DNA of 64,000 nucleotides from CAVRXQ01 sp963831155. GTDB taxonomy: Bacteria > Actinomycetota > Acidimicrobiia > Acidimicrobiales > Bog-793. Below are positions 27,301 through 37,690 of this stretch, piece after piece. Position numbers and translations under genes: made by a program. The stretch's first letter is position 1, and every line of letters starts with the position of its first letter. The stretch covers positions 62,001-126,000 of the forward strand of contig CAWHOY010000006.1 in the NCBI GenBank assembly GCA_963831155.1. Reading direction: 5' to 3'. The notes beneath the pieces were generated by a model. It was given only the letters and a program-made list of their open reading frames with translations. It was not told the DNA's origin and did not search any database.

Positions 27301-27381
27301 GTCGCCTTGCAAGTCGCAGATGACCTGGTCGAGCCCGTCCACGGCAGCGCCGTATCGGACGAAGGAAGCCTGGCAGGACAC
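24286..27381 (-). CDS. addB: AddB/AdnA-type nuclease subunit with iron-sulfur motif
   Basis: A 1031-residue partner of the AddA-like protein. The N-terminal region shows helicase-like folds but no intact Walker A motif (VVVSSRRVGHSLRHLLARR), as in AddB subunits. The C-terminal nuclease shows FRGKVDRIDRRADGGLAIVDYKTG. Iron-sulfur ligands typical of AddB are a Cys in SYARCPFRYFLSSEL and a late triad CKYCDFNSVC. Start is GTG 27381, 73 bases after the cysH stop; other starts are possible. Naming as AddB rests on architecture and the adjacent addA. Confidence 0.8.
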   Translation of the reverse strand: MSCQASFVRYGAAVDGLDQVICDLQGDDPLAAVTVVVSSRRVGHSLRHLLARRSSGDGRSGVANVRFVTVADLADELGGTACRSGGRRRLTRSALGAAARVVLSSDPGVLAAVADQPTTEAELVTLYEELRHYPAETLDALARRRGFGRDLARLCLQMRSRLITDWYDDADLVGAAEDAIDAAETRGALGATVVVHLPERIRPDESRLIVAIARGCDLFVNFGITGDASADAPIAHIVAVLGQAGLELPSLAQMSDSDEIGFPQDSVRVDERIEAPDVDAEVRAAVRIVIDHIESGGTPTRVALLYPSAQSYLAALAAALGEANIAWNGRSPRRVAESPVARALLGIAELTQLGMARDRVMAWINSAPILDAHGDPLPVGAFERVSRLAGLTAGDASEWRRHLRALAEELTRRSGPADPSPQQNEDAGDRNTRARADLEAVRALGAFMADVGRSCEDAAKCANWTELELWARGVLRRYIGWVDADEQEREGADASVDAILAELGRLDSIEPSASIDDFVRAFDAALERTGTFEGRLSSGVAVLSLWDAVGLDCDLALVLGGVEGELPPRARSSPLLSSDDRVALGLDAATSEAASAAARHALVAVNDSSRRTVCTWRLRDSGETKARVRSRFFGHDDVTLAPSPVGALGAVAMGEYTALSERELVVATLRSRRAARRDLSSFHLVRGDLNLGSALRVASSRVAYRFDRFDGRISTANGIDAEKVLSPTTLESYARCPFRYFLSSELGVDVVEAPEQRIEIDRRERGSIAHEVLEHFVADLIAADGELASVDTAAHLLFVAQRVFGQFERLGRTGAPVLWARERRALLSLLERERQSDALRRAREQRTPVALEWVFGAGDVPPLEVPVRAGRVAFRGKVDRIDRRADGGLAIVDYKTGRSVSFEGLAADPVDGGRHLQLAIYALAARALLDDAPSVSASYRFLDEEREELTVALDDNVVARTSEVVGVIADGVSAGLYPFNPGAAGWKGFENCKYCDFNSVCPPDRDDFWEEASKEAELEPYVALLGGDDDE

Positions 27382-27453
27382 TCCGCGGGAGCCTACGACG
27401 GAGGTGTCTCGCTGCCTCGGATCAGGAGCGACGCGAGTGACCGCTATCCAACC

Positions 27454-28140
27454 TCACAGGTGCAGGCCGCACTCCGTCTTGTCTGTGTCCGGCCAGCGAC
27501 CCGAACGCGGGTCCTCCCCGGCCGAGATCGAACGGGTTGTCGGGGCGCAGCCAATGGAGACGTATCCCTTTGCGTTCAGCGGGTGCCGAGGCAGCTCGTG
27601 CGCGGCGATGTAGGCGTCGATGTCGTCGTCGGTCCACGCGGCGAGCGGATTGATCTTCACGAGCTCGCGCAACGGGTCCCACGCGACGACCGGCGCGGCG
27701 GTTCTCTCCGGCGTGTCGACCCGCTTCAAACCAGTGATCCATGCCGACTTCGATCGGAGCGCCGCGTTCAGCGGTTCGACCTTTCGCACCTCGCAACACC
27801 GCGGCGTGCCGCAGGGGGACTCATCGAGCGGGATCGACGGTCGCAGCACCGTCAGGTTCAGTCGGTACCGCTTTGTCACCTCGGCGACATAGGTGAGCGT
27901 CTCGGGAAAATGGAAGCAGGTGTCGAGAAAGACGAACTCAGCCCCAGGGTCGACCTGATGGACAAGATCGATGAGGACGCAGTCCTGGAACGAAGAGGCG
28001 ACGACGAGATCGCCTCCGAAACGTTCGATTGTCCAGCGACAGATCTCCGCCGCGTCGGCGTTCTCGAGCTGCGCGTCGATGCGCTCGTACTCCCCGATCG
28101 GACCTGGACTGGGCGTGAGGTGCTCGCTCGTCTGGCTCAT
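27454..28140 (-). CDS. cysH: Adenylyl-sulfate / phosphoadenylyl-sulfate reductase
   Basis: A 228-residue assimilatory sulfate reductase that reduces APS or PAPS to sulfite. The P-loop-like SSFQDCVLIDLVHQV and the catalytic ECGLHL at the C-terminus are present. The paired Cys of the 4Fe-4S type is present in PRCCEVRKVEPL. The second pair, normally CxxC in GCAPCT, reads GCAPTT here, so one expected cluster ligand is Thr. The codon is ACA, three bases different from TGC, so one miscalled base does not explain it. It may bind an altered cluster. It precedes the addB-addA-dinG group on the same strand and is divergent from uppS. Confidence 0.88.
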   Translation of the reverse strand: MSQTSEHLTPSPGPIGEYERIDAQLENADAAEICRWTIERFGGDLVVASSFQDCVLIDLVHQVDPGAEFVFLDTCFHFPETLTYVAEVTKRYRLNLTVLRPSIPLDESPCGTPRCCEVRKVEPLNAALRSKSAWITGLKRVDTPERTAAPVVAWDPLRELVKINPLAAWTDDDIDAYIAAHELPRHPLNAKGYVSIGCAPTTRSISAGEDPRSGRWPDTDKTECGLHL

Positions 28141-28273
28141 CTAGAACGAGGCTAACGAAGCACGACCTGGCGCGCGGCGGCGCGGCGGCGCCCTTCACCG
28201 CGGGCAAGGTTTGATCCCGCACGGCTGCGACGACGCCTTCTGACCGAGCGGGAAGCAGAAGTAGCCTCCTCGT

Positions 28274-29005
28274 GTGTCGCCGGCGCGTTCTGTCGAAGGA
28301 ATCGATCCGAAACGGATCCCTCGCCACATCGCTGTCGTAATGGACGGCAACGGGCGCTGGGCGGCACAGCGCGGACTGCCGAGGACGGCCGGGCACACCG
28401 CCGGCGAAGAGTCTCTGTTCCGAGTCGTCGATGTCGTCCTGGAACTCGGGGTCGAGTGGTTCACCGTCTACGCATTCTCGACGGAGAATTGGAGACGGCC
28501 CCCCGATGAAGTCCGCTTCCTCATGGACTTCAACGAGCGGATCCTCTCCAAGCATCGCGATTCCCTGCACGAAAAAGGGGTACGGATCCGCTTCGCGGGG
28601 AGAAAGGACTGGCGTGTCCCCCGACGGATCGCTCGCCAGATGACCGAAGCCGAGGAACTCACCGAGAAGAACTCGCGCCTCACGTTCACGATCTGCTTCA
28701 ACTACGGGGGAAGGGCCGAGATCGTCGATGCGGTGCGCGCGCTCGTCACCGACCGCGTACCTGCCGGCAGGATAGACGAGCGTCAGATCCGAGCACACCT
28801 CTACTACCCCGACATGCCCGACCCGGACCTCATCATCCGCACGTCTGGCGAGTTCCGGATCTCGAATTTCTTATTGTGGGAACTCGCGTACTCCGAACTC
28901 GTCTTCACGGACGTGTTGTGGCCCGACTTCGACCGGCAACATCTATTTGAGGCGGTGCGCGAGTACCAGCGACGCGAGCGTCGATACGGCAAGGTCAAGA
29001 GATGA
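28274..29005 (+). CDS. uppS: Isoprenyl (undecaprenyl) diphosphate synthase
   Basis: A 243-residue cis-prenyltransferase that builds the C55 lipid carrier for peptidoglycan and other wall polymers from farnesyl diphosphate and isopentenyl diphosphate. Motifs: HIAVVMDGNGRWAAQRG (catalytic Asp and Arg), FTVYAFSTENWRRP, and the C-terminal PDPDLIIRTSGEFRISNFLLWE with the RxSxxxRxSNFxLW pattern. Start is GTG 28274. Its stop overlaps the next gene by ATGA. Actinobacteria often carry more than one such enzyme with different chain lengths; the sequence does not decide the product length. Confidence 0.95.
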   Translation: MSPARSVEGIDPKRIPRHIAVVMDGNGRWAAQRGLPRTAGHTAGEESLFRVVDVVLELGVEWFTVYAFSTENWRRPPDEVRFLMDFNERILSKHRDSLHEKGVRIRFAGRKDWRVPRRIARQMTEAEELTEKNSRLTFTICFNYGGRAEIVDAVRALVTDRVPAGRIDERQIRAHLYYPDMPDPDLIIRTSGEFRISNFLLWELAYSELVFTDVLWPDFDRQHLFEAVREYQRRERRYGKVKR

Positions 29006-29220
29006 CGGAAGCAGCGGCGCAAGACGAATCGATCATCACGTGGCGGCAGTGGCTCTGGGAGCACGCCGGTCGCCTCGCCGGGATCGTCCTCGGGATGTTC
29101 GCGATTGCGTTCTTGGCGATCCTCGCCGAAGCGGGATACACGCCGGCGGCTCTGTTCATCCCGCTCATCGTCGCCTTCTTAGCGCTGATCATCCTCGGTG
29201 GCCGCATCCGAGGCGAGTGA
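29002..29220 (+). CDS. Small two-span membrane protein, unknown function
   Basis: A 72-residue protein with a charged N-terminus (residues 1-22) containing WRQWLWEHAGR, then two hydrophobic segments (about 25-42 and 47-65) and a short basic tail GGRIRGE. I do not recognise a family. It overlaps the uppS stop by ATGA and ends three bases before the recO GTG, so its translation is coupled to both. The position suggests a role linked to the membrane-bound product or substrate of UppS, but that is only inference from context. Confidence 0.65.
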   Translation: MTEAAAQDESIITWRQWLWEHAGRLAGIVLGMFAIAFLAILAEAGYTPAALFIPLIVAFLALIILGGRIRGE

Positions 29221-29223
29221 GCG

Positions 29224-29955
29224 GTGGCAAACTACCGCGATCGGGGCGTCGTGTTGCGGACGATCCGCCTCGGCGAGGCTGACCGCATCGCGACGATCCT
29301 CACCTTGGAACACGGCAAGGTGCGCGCTGTGGCAAAGGGGGTCCGCAAGGTAAAGAGCCGGCTCGGCGCCCGCACCGAACCGCTCACCCATATCGACTTC
29401 ATGGCCTGGCGCGGCCGTGAGCTCGATGTCGTGAACCAGGTCGAGGTGATCGACGTCTTCTCGCGTATCCGGGCAGATCTCGCGCGCCTCGACGCGGCGA
29501 TGACGATGACCGAGATCATCGACCAGTCGACCGTCGACCATCAATTGTCCCCCGAGCTCTACCGACTCCTAGTGGGCGCTCTGCGCTCGCTCGAGGAGAC
29601 GGGATCGCCTCTTATCCTCGCCGCGTTCTGTCTGCGGCTGCTTTCGATCGAAGGGGTCGGGGTCGTTGCCGACCGCTGCGCGAACTGCGGGATCGACGCG
29701 CCACTCGTCGCTTTCGATGCGGCGCACGGCGGGTTTCTCTGCGCGAATTGCCGTCGAGGACAGGCGGCGAACCCGGAGGTCGTCGCGCTCGCGCGCGCGA
29801 TCGCCTCTGGAGGACTCGCCCGTGCCTTGAAGGAAACGAGTGGCCCGGAGGTCGAACAGCTCGAAGACCTCGCCGTCGGCGCCGTCGAGCGCCACCTCGA
29901 CCGTCGCCTGCGCACGGCGCGCCACCACCTGTCGGAGGCGAACCGGTCGGCCTGA
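29224..29955 (+). CDS. recO: DNA repair protein RecO
   Basis: A 243-residue recombination mediator of the RecFOR pathway, which helps load RecA on SSB-coated DNA. The N-terminal OB-fold shows RDRGVVLRTIRLGEADRIATIL and VAKGVRKVKSRLGARTEPL. The C-terminal part has the zinc-finger pattern CANCG...CANCRRG. Start GTG 29224 follows the small membrane gene by three bases. The order uppS/recO/glyS is common in Gram-positives. Confidence 0.93.
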   Translation: MANYRDRGVVLRTIRLGEADRIATILTLEHGKVRAVAKGVRKVKSRLGARTEPLTHIDFMAWRGRELDVVNQVEVIDVFSRIRADLARLDAAMTMTEIIDQSTVDHQLSPELYRLLVGALRSLEETGSPLILAAFCLRLLSIEGVGVVADRCANCGIDAPLVAFDAAHGGFLCANCRRGQAANPEVVALARAIASGGLARALKETSGPEVEQLEDLAVGAVERHLDRRLRTARHHLSEANRSA

Positions 29956-30026
29956 TCCCTGCCGGGCGACGTCGTTGGCGACGTCGCACCGAAAGTGGCC
30001 TCCACCTGCCCTGTTATCCTCACCCG

Positions 30027-31367
30027 ATGGCCGCGACGGAACCCGAGGACAACGAGGCCAAAGACGCATCGACCGATCGATTCGAGACGATCGTCAACCT
30101 CGCCAAGCGTCGAGGATTCGTCTTTCCCTCCGCCGAGATCTACGGCGGGTTGCGGTCCACCTACGACTACGGACCGCTCGGCGCGCTGATGCTCCGCAAC
30201 ATCAAGGACGCCTGGTGGCGTGCGGTCGTTCGCGAGCGTGAGGACGTCGTGCCGATCGATGCCGCGATCCTGACCAACCCGAAGGTGTGGGAGGCCTCCG
30301 GCCACCTCGCGACCTTTGCCGATCCGCTCGTCGACTGTAAAAAATGCAACGAGCGATGGCGCGCCGACGAGATCGAGGGTGTCTGCCCGAACTGCGGCTC
30401 GACCGATCTCACCGAAGCCCGCCCGTTCAATCTGATGTTCAAGACCTTCGTCGGCCCGGTCGAAGACGAGAGCGCAGTCGCGTATCTGCGCCCCGAGACC
30501 GCCCAAGGGATGTTCGTCAACTTCTTGAACGTCATGACCACGATGCGCCAGAAGCCTCCGTTCGGCATCGCGCAGATCGGCCGTGCCTTCCGCAACGAGA
30601 TCACGCCGGGCAACTTCATCTTCCGCACCCGCGAGTTCGAACTGATGGAGATCGAGTACTTCGTCCCGCCGAACGAAGCAGACAAGTGGTTCGAATACTG
30701 GTGCGCGGAACGCATCGGATGGTACCGGCGCTACGGCATCGCGGAGGACTTGCTGCGCTTTTACGAGCACCCGAAAGAGGACCTGTCGCATTATTCGTCG
30801 CGCACGACCGACATCGAGTTCGCCTACCCCTGGGGGTGGGGCGAGCTCGAGGGCATCGCGAACCGCACCGACTTCGACCTGACCGCGCATAGTGAGCACT
30901 CCGGCGTCTCCCTCGAGTATTTCGATCCGCAGACGAACGAGCGCTACACGCCGTACGTCATCGAGCCGGCGGCCGGCGCAACCCGGGCGATGATGGCGTT
31001 TCTGCTCGCGGCCTACGACGAGGACCAGGTGGCGGGCGAACGCCGCGTCGTCCTGCGACTGCACCCACAGATCGCACCCTTCCAAGTGGCCGTCTTGCCG
31101 CTCTCGCGCAAGGAAGCCCTGGAACAGACGGCAAAGGACGTGCTCAGGAGGTGCCAGGAGCGGTTCATGTGCGAGTACGACGGGACCCAGTCGATCGGGC
31201 GCCGCTACCGCCGACAGGACGAGATCGGCACCCCGTACTGCGTCACAGTCGACTTCGAGAGCATCGATGACGGCGCGGTGACGATCCGCGAACGCGATAC
31301 GACCGACCAGGTGCGCGTGCCGATCGAGAACCTCGTCGCCGAGCTGACCGACCGGATCGGCGCGTAG
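30027..31367 (+). CDS. glyS: Glycyl-tRNA synthetase (alpha2 type)
   Basis: A 446-residue class II aminoacyl-tRNA synthetase of the homodimeric type that charges tRNA-Gly. Conserved blocks: RRGFVFPSAEIYGG and DYGPLGALMLRN at the start, a CKKC...CPNC zinc-like insert at about residues 107-128, FKTFVGP, YLRPETAQGMFVNF, FGIAQIGRAFRNEITP (motif 2 region), and the C-terminal anticodon domain. ATG 30027 is chosen because it starts just before the first conserved block; the upstream in-frame extension runs through recO. Confidence 0.96.
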   Translation: MAATEPEDNEAKDASTDRFETIVNLAKRRGFVFPSAEIYGGLRSTYDYGPLGALMLRNIKDAWWRAVVREREDVVPIDAAILTNPKVWEASGHLATFADPLVDCKKCNERWRADEIEGVCPNCGSTDLTEARPFNLMFKTFVGPVEDESAVAYLRPETAQGMFVNFLNVMTTMRQKPPFGIAQIGRAFRNEITPGNFIFRTREFELMEIEYFVPPNEADKWFEYWCAERIGWYRRYGIAEDLLRFYEHPKEDLSHYSSRTTDIEFAYPWGWGELEGIANRTDFDLTAHSEHSGVSLEYFDPQTNERYTPYVIEPAAGATRAMMAFLLAAYDEDQVAGERRVVLRLHPQIAPFQVAVLPLSRKEALEQTAKDVLRRCQERFMCEYDGTQSIGRRYRRQDEIGTPYCVTVDFESIDDGAVTIRERDTTDQVRVPIENLVAELTDRIGA

Positions 31368-31408
31368 TCTCGGTCTGGCAGCCGCGCCGGAGAGAAAGGC
31401 GAAGGCCG

Positions 31409-34053
<2,645 letters not shown>

Positions 34054-34057
<4 letters not shown>

Positions 34058-34488
34058 CCACTCCGGTCGGCGGGAGCGCTGCGAGCACACCGCAGTCGAA
34101 GAAGCTCGGCTTGAAAGACGGTTGCGTCGTCATGCTCATCGACGCGCCGCGGAACTTCACACTCGACGAACCGCCGATGGGCTGCAGGATCGAACGCTCG
34201 AGCTCGTCGCGACTTCGCGGACACAAACGGGCGTTGGCGTCCGACATCGCGCTGGCATTCGTCCGAGACCAGAACGAGCTCGATGCCCTCGTGCATGCGC
34301 TCGGCGAGCATGAACTGAGCCTTGCGCCGCTGTGGCTCTGTTGGCCGCGACGCGCCGGCGGTCATCAAAGTGACCTCACCGACAACGTCGTTCGGAGCGC
34401 GGGCCTTTCTCTCGGACTCGTCGATACGAAGGTCGCCGCCATCGACGCGAACTGGTCGGCACTGCGGTTTTCTGCCCGGCGAACCTGA
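34054..34488 (+). CDS. DUF3052 family protein, start uncertain
   Basis: A protein of about 144 residues matching the DUF3052 family. The family landmarks are KLGLKDGC near the start, LAFVRDQNELDALVHAL in the middle, and a C-terminal LWLCWPRRAGGHQSDLTDN followed by GLVDTKVAAIDANWSALRF. No reaction is known for the family. The start is a problem: the domain begins before the first ATG (34132) and TTG (34111), and the only upstream choice is a CTG at 34054 overlapping the ppdK stop as CTGA. That would be translational coupling with ppdK. Family call is good; the start is not. Confidence 0.7.
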
Positions 34489-34537
34489 CGACGCTTGCCC
34501 GCCGACGCCGGCCGAGCGAGCGGATACCGTCCAGTTC

Positions 34538-36439
34538 GTGGGTATCCCCGACGAAGACGTGGCGCGCGTCCGGGCTGCGACTGACATCGTCGCCCTGATC
34601 GGCGAGCACACGGCGCTCAAGCGTGTCGGGCGGCGTTTCCAGGGGCTTTGCCCGTTCCACTCGGAGCGCTCTCCGTCGTTCAGCGTCAACGCCGAGGAGG
34701 GCCTCTATTACTGCTTCGGTTGCCAAGCTCACGGCGACGCCATCACCTTTGTGCGCGACACCGAAGGTCTCGACTTCGTCGATGCTGTCGAGCGCTTAGC
34801 GGCGCGAGCGGGCGTCACGATCCGCCGAGACGCATCGGGTGCGCGTGACGAGGATCGCGGCCGGCGGCGCGAATCGCTCGCGCTGCTCGAAAAAGCGACC
34901 GCCTTCTACCACGAACGTTTGCTCAACCATCCCGACGGAGGAAAGGCGCGCAACTATCTGCGGTCGCGCGGCTACGACGGCGATGTCGTCCGCAAGTTCC
35001 GCCTCGGCTACGCCCCAGCGGGATTCGACGCGCTGACGAAAACGGTCCAAGCACCGCCGGCGCTGATGCGACAAGCGGGTCTCGCCTTCGAGAACCAGCG
35101 GGGCCGCATCCAAGACGCATTCAGAGACCGGGTGATGTTTCCGATCTTCGACGCCGGCGGCCAGACAATCGCGTTCGGGGGACGCGTCCTTCCCGAGAAC
35201 CTGCGGGCGAGCGAGTACGAAGCGGGACCGAAGTACCGCAACTCTCCCGAGTCACCGATCTATCAGAAGCGCCGAACGCTGTACGGGTTGAATTGGGCCA
35301 AGGCGGAGATCTCCCGCACCGCAGAGGCGGTCGTCTGCGAGGGTTACACCGACGTCATCGGTTTCCACCTGGCGGGAGTCCCTCAGGCCGTTGCGACCTG
35401 TGGAACCGCGCTCACCGAGGATCACCTCCGCGTCCTCTCCCACTTCGCAAAGCGCGTCGTGCTCGCTTTTGATGCCGACACGGCAGGCGAGGCGGCCGCG
35501 GCTCGTCTTTATGAATGGGAGAAGCGACACGAGATCGAGCTGGCGGTAGCCGACCTCCCCGAAGGCGCGGATCCCGCAGAGATCGCGCGCTCGCAGCCAC
35601 AGACGCTCACGGGCGCGGTGCAAGCGGCGCGGCCGTTCCTCGGTTTTCGGGTCGAACGAGCTCTCTTAGCCGCCGATCTCCGTACCCCCGAAGGCCGCAG
35701 CCGGGCCGCTGAAGAAGCGTCCGTGGCGATCGCCGAGCACCCGAACGAGCTCGTGCGCGATCAGTACGTGATGGACGTCGCCGACCGCGTGCAGATCGCT
35801 CCGGACCGCGTACGCGCGCTCGTCGCTTCCGCGCCGGCGCGCACGACAAACAAGGTCGAGGACGAGACGCGACGTGACGGCGCCGCCCACGGATCCGACG
35901 TATCGAACACCAAAGCACGCTCGCGCAGCTCCCCAGCGATGCGCCGCGGCGACTCCGTCGAGCAGGACGCAGCACGCAACGCGCTCATCTGCGCGATCGA
36001 GCACCCCGACGACGCGCGCGCACTGTTCGACGAGATTCTGTTCATTGACCCGGTAAGTCGAGCGGCGTTCCGTGCTCTCGTCGCTGCCAAAGATCTCGCG
36101 GCGGCGATCAACAGCGCTGACCCCGATGCATCCGAGCTGTTGCGCGCCCTCGCAGTGAGCGAAGTGCCTGAAGACCTTGACTCAGAAGGGACGTATCTCG
36201 TTCTCGTGCGCGAGTCCGCGTCGCGCGCACTTGGAGAGCTCGAGTCCGAAGCGCGCGTCGCTGAACGCGATGGGCGCGCAGACGGCGTCGTCGAAGTGCT
36301 TTCCGAGCACGGCTGGCTACGAAAAGAACTCGAAGTGCTGCATGACCCGCTCGTGCGCGCCGGAGCGTCGGCCGAAGAAATTTCGACCGCCAAGGCATTG
36401 GTAGCGTGGCTCGCCGATCGCCGACAGGAGGCGGGTTAA
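34538..36439 (+). CDS. dnaG: DNA primase DnaG
   Basis: A 633-residue primase that makes RNA primers at the replication fork. The N-terminal zinc ribbon is CPFH...CFGC, inside GLCPFHSERSPSFSVN and GLYYCFGCQAHGD. The TOPRIM domain shows VVCEGYTDVIGFH and AFDADTAGEAAAARLYEW. The C-terminal helicase-binding region is low in similarity, as usual. GTG 34538 gives the normal start GIPDEDVARVRAATDIV; an earlier in-frame start would run through the DUF3052 gene. Its TAA shares one base with the ATG of the sigma-factor gene, the classic dnaG-rpoD macromolecular synthesis pair. Confidence 0.95.
   Translation: MGIPDEDVARVRAATDIVALIGEHTALKRVGRRFQGLCPFHSERSPSFSVNAEEGLYYCFGCQAHGDAITFVRDTEGLDFVDAVERLAARAGVTIRRDASGARDEDRGRRRESLALLEKATAFYHERLLNHPDGGKARNYLRSRGYDGDVVRKFRLGYAPAGFDALTKTVQAPPALMRQAGLAFENQRGRIQDAFRDRVMFPIFDAGGQTIAFGGRVLPENLRASEYEAGPKYRNSPESPIYQKRRTLYGLNWAKAEISRTAEAVVCEGYTDVIGFHLAGVPQAVATCGTALTEDHLRVLSHFAKRVVLAFDADTAGEAAAARLYEWEKRHEIELAVADLPEGADPAEIARSQPQTLTGAVQAARPFLGFRVERALLAADLRTPEGRSRAAEEASVAIAEHPNELVRDQYVMDVADRVQIAPDRVRALVASAPARTTNKVEDETRRDGAAHGSDVSNTKARSRSSPAMRRGDSVEQDAARNALICAIEHPDDARALFDEILFIDPVSRAAFRALVAAKDLAAAINSADPDASELLRALAVSEVPEDLDSEGTYLVLVRESASRALGELESEARVAERDGRADGVVEVLSEHGWLRKELEVLHDPLVRAGASAEEISTAKALVAWLADRRQEAG
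36426..36431 (+). promoter_or_regulatory. Consensus ribosome binding site inside dnaG fixing the sigma-factor start
   Basis: AGGAGG, seven bases before ATG 36439, lies in the last codons of dnaG. It decides between ATG 36439 and the in-frame ATG at 36406, which is inside dnaG without such a site. Confidence 0.8.
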
Positions 36440-37563
36440 TGGCGACGAAAGGGTCCGAGAAGCTGGGCACGACGAGCCCCGCATCGAATGGGCAACACGC
36501 GTCGCCACACCCCAAAAAAAAGCGCAGCCCGCGCGAGTTCGAGCAGGAACCGACGACCGGCGAGCTCGAGGCGGTGCGCACCGAGGCGATCCGCGCCCTG
36601 CGCTCTGGAAACGGCTCCCAGGCGGTGTCAAAGGCGGTCAATGACCCGGTCCGTGCCTATCTGCGCGAGATCGGCAAGGTGTCGCTACTCTCCGCCGAAC
36701 TCGAAGGGATCTGCGCGCAACGGATCGAGCGCGGCAATCTCGCCAACCACCAGCTCGAACAGGTGTCCCGCGAAGGCCTGGGAACGCTCTCGCCGCACAA
36801 ACGACGGGCGCTCGAGCGCGAAGTCGCCGAGGGTCTCGAGGCGCGGGATCTGCTCACCGAGGCGAACCTGCGCCTCGTCGTTTCGATCGCCAAGCGCTAT
36901 CGCAATCGGGGCATGGCGTTCTTGGACCTCATTCAGGAGGGCAACCTCGGCCTCATGCGGGCGGTAGAGAAGTTCGACTACCGCAAAGGCTTCAAGTTCT
37001 CGACGTACGCGACGTGGTGGATCCGCCAGGCGATCACGCGCGCCGTCGCCGACCAGGCGCGCACGATCCGGATCCCTGTGCACATGGTCGAGACGATTAA
37101 CAAGGTGACCCGCGTCCAGCGCCAGCTGTCCCAGCAGCTTGGCCGCGAACCGACGGTCGACGAGATCGGCCAGATCGTCGAGTTGCCCGCCGAGCGGATC
37201 CGCGAGATCCAGCGGATCAGCCAGGACACGATCTCTCTCCAACAGCCGATCGGCGGCGATGACGAGTTCAGCCTCTCGGACCTCGTCGAGGACCAGGCGG
37301 CCGAGGTGCCGATCGATGCGGCGACGCGGGTGTTGTTGAACGAGGCGGTGCAGCGCGCCCTCCACGAGCTGACCGCGCGCGAACAGGAAGTCGTGCGGCT
37401 GCGCTTCGGCCTGGACGACGGCCGTATCCGCACCTTGGACGAGGTCGGCCAGATCTTCGGGGTGACACGCGAGCGGATCCGCCAGATCGAGATGAAGACG
37501 CTGGCGAAACTGCGCCAACCGAGCCTCGCGAGACCGCTTCGCGACTACCTCGAGTCCGATTAG
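36439..37563 (+). CDS. rpoD: RNA polymerase primary-type sigma-70 factor
   Basis: A 374-residue sigma factor of group 1 or 2. After a 60-residue low-complexity basic lead come region 1.2 (DPVRAYLREIGKVSLLS), region 2 with LLTEANLRLVVSIAKRYRNRG and the core-binding/-10 segment FKFSTYATWWIRQAITRAVADQ, region 3 and region 4 with the -35 helix-turn-helix RTLDEVGQIFGVTRERIRQIE. No long 1.1 domain. Placement after dnaG favours the housekeeping RpoD; the moderate length also fits the HrdB/SigA type of actinobacteria. Translation is coupled to dnaG (TAATG). Confidence 0.92.
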   Translation: MATKGSEKLGTTSPASNGQHASPHPKKKRSPREFEQEPTTGELEAVRTEAIRALRSGNGSQAVSKAVNDPVRAYLREIGKVSLLSAELEGICAQRIERGNLANHQLEQVSREGLGTLSPHKRRALEREVAEGLEARDLLTEANLRLVVSIAKRYRNRGMAFLDLIQEGNLGLMRAVEKFDYRKGFKFSTYATWWIRQAITRAVADQARTIRIPVHMVETINKVTRVQRQLSQQLGREPTVDEIGQIVELPAERIREIQRISQDTISLQQPIGGDDEFSLSDLVEDQAAEVPIDAATRVLLNEAVQRALHELTAREQEVVRLRFGLDDGRIRTLDEVGQIFGVTRERIRQIEMKTLAKLRQPSLARPLRDYLESD

Positions 37564-37651
37564 GGACAGCCCCTCCACGGCCGCGCCATTTACTTAGGGC
37601 GGCACCCGCCGAGTCTGGACGAACCTTCCGCCCTGCGCAGCCGACCCGAGT

Positions 37652-37669
37652 GGGGACATAATGGTCCCC
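37652..37669 (+). promoter_or_regulatory. Palindrome overlapping a possible -10 upstream of acs
   Basis: GGGGAC (37652-37657) and GTCCCC (37664-37669) are perfect inverted arms around ATAATG. The overlapping CATAAT (37657-37662) resembles a -10 hexamer. It lies 22 bases before the acs ATG. No clear -35 is seen. It could be an operator or a small hairpin in the leader; the sequence alone does not decide. Confidence 0.35.
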
Positions 37670-37690
37670 GCTTCGACGAGAGGGGGACGG

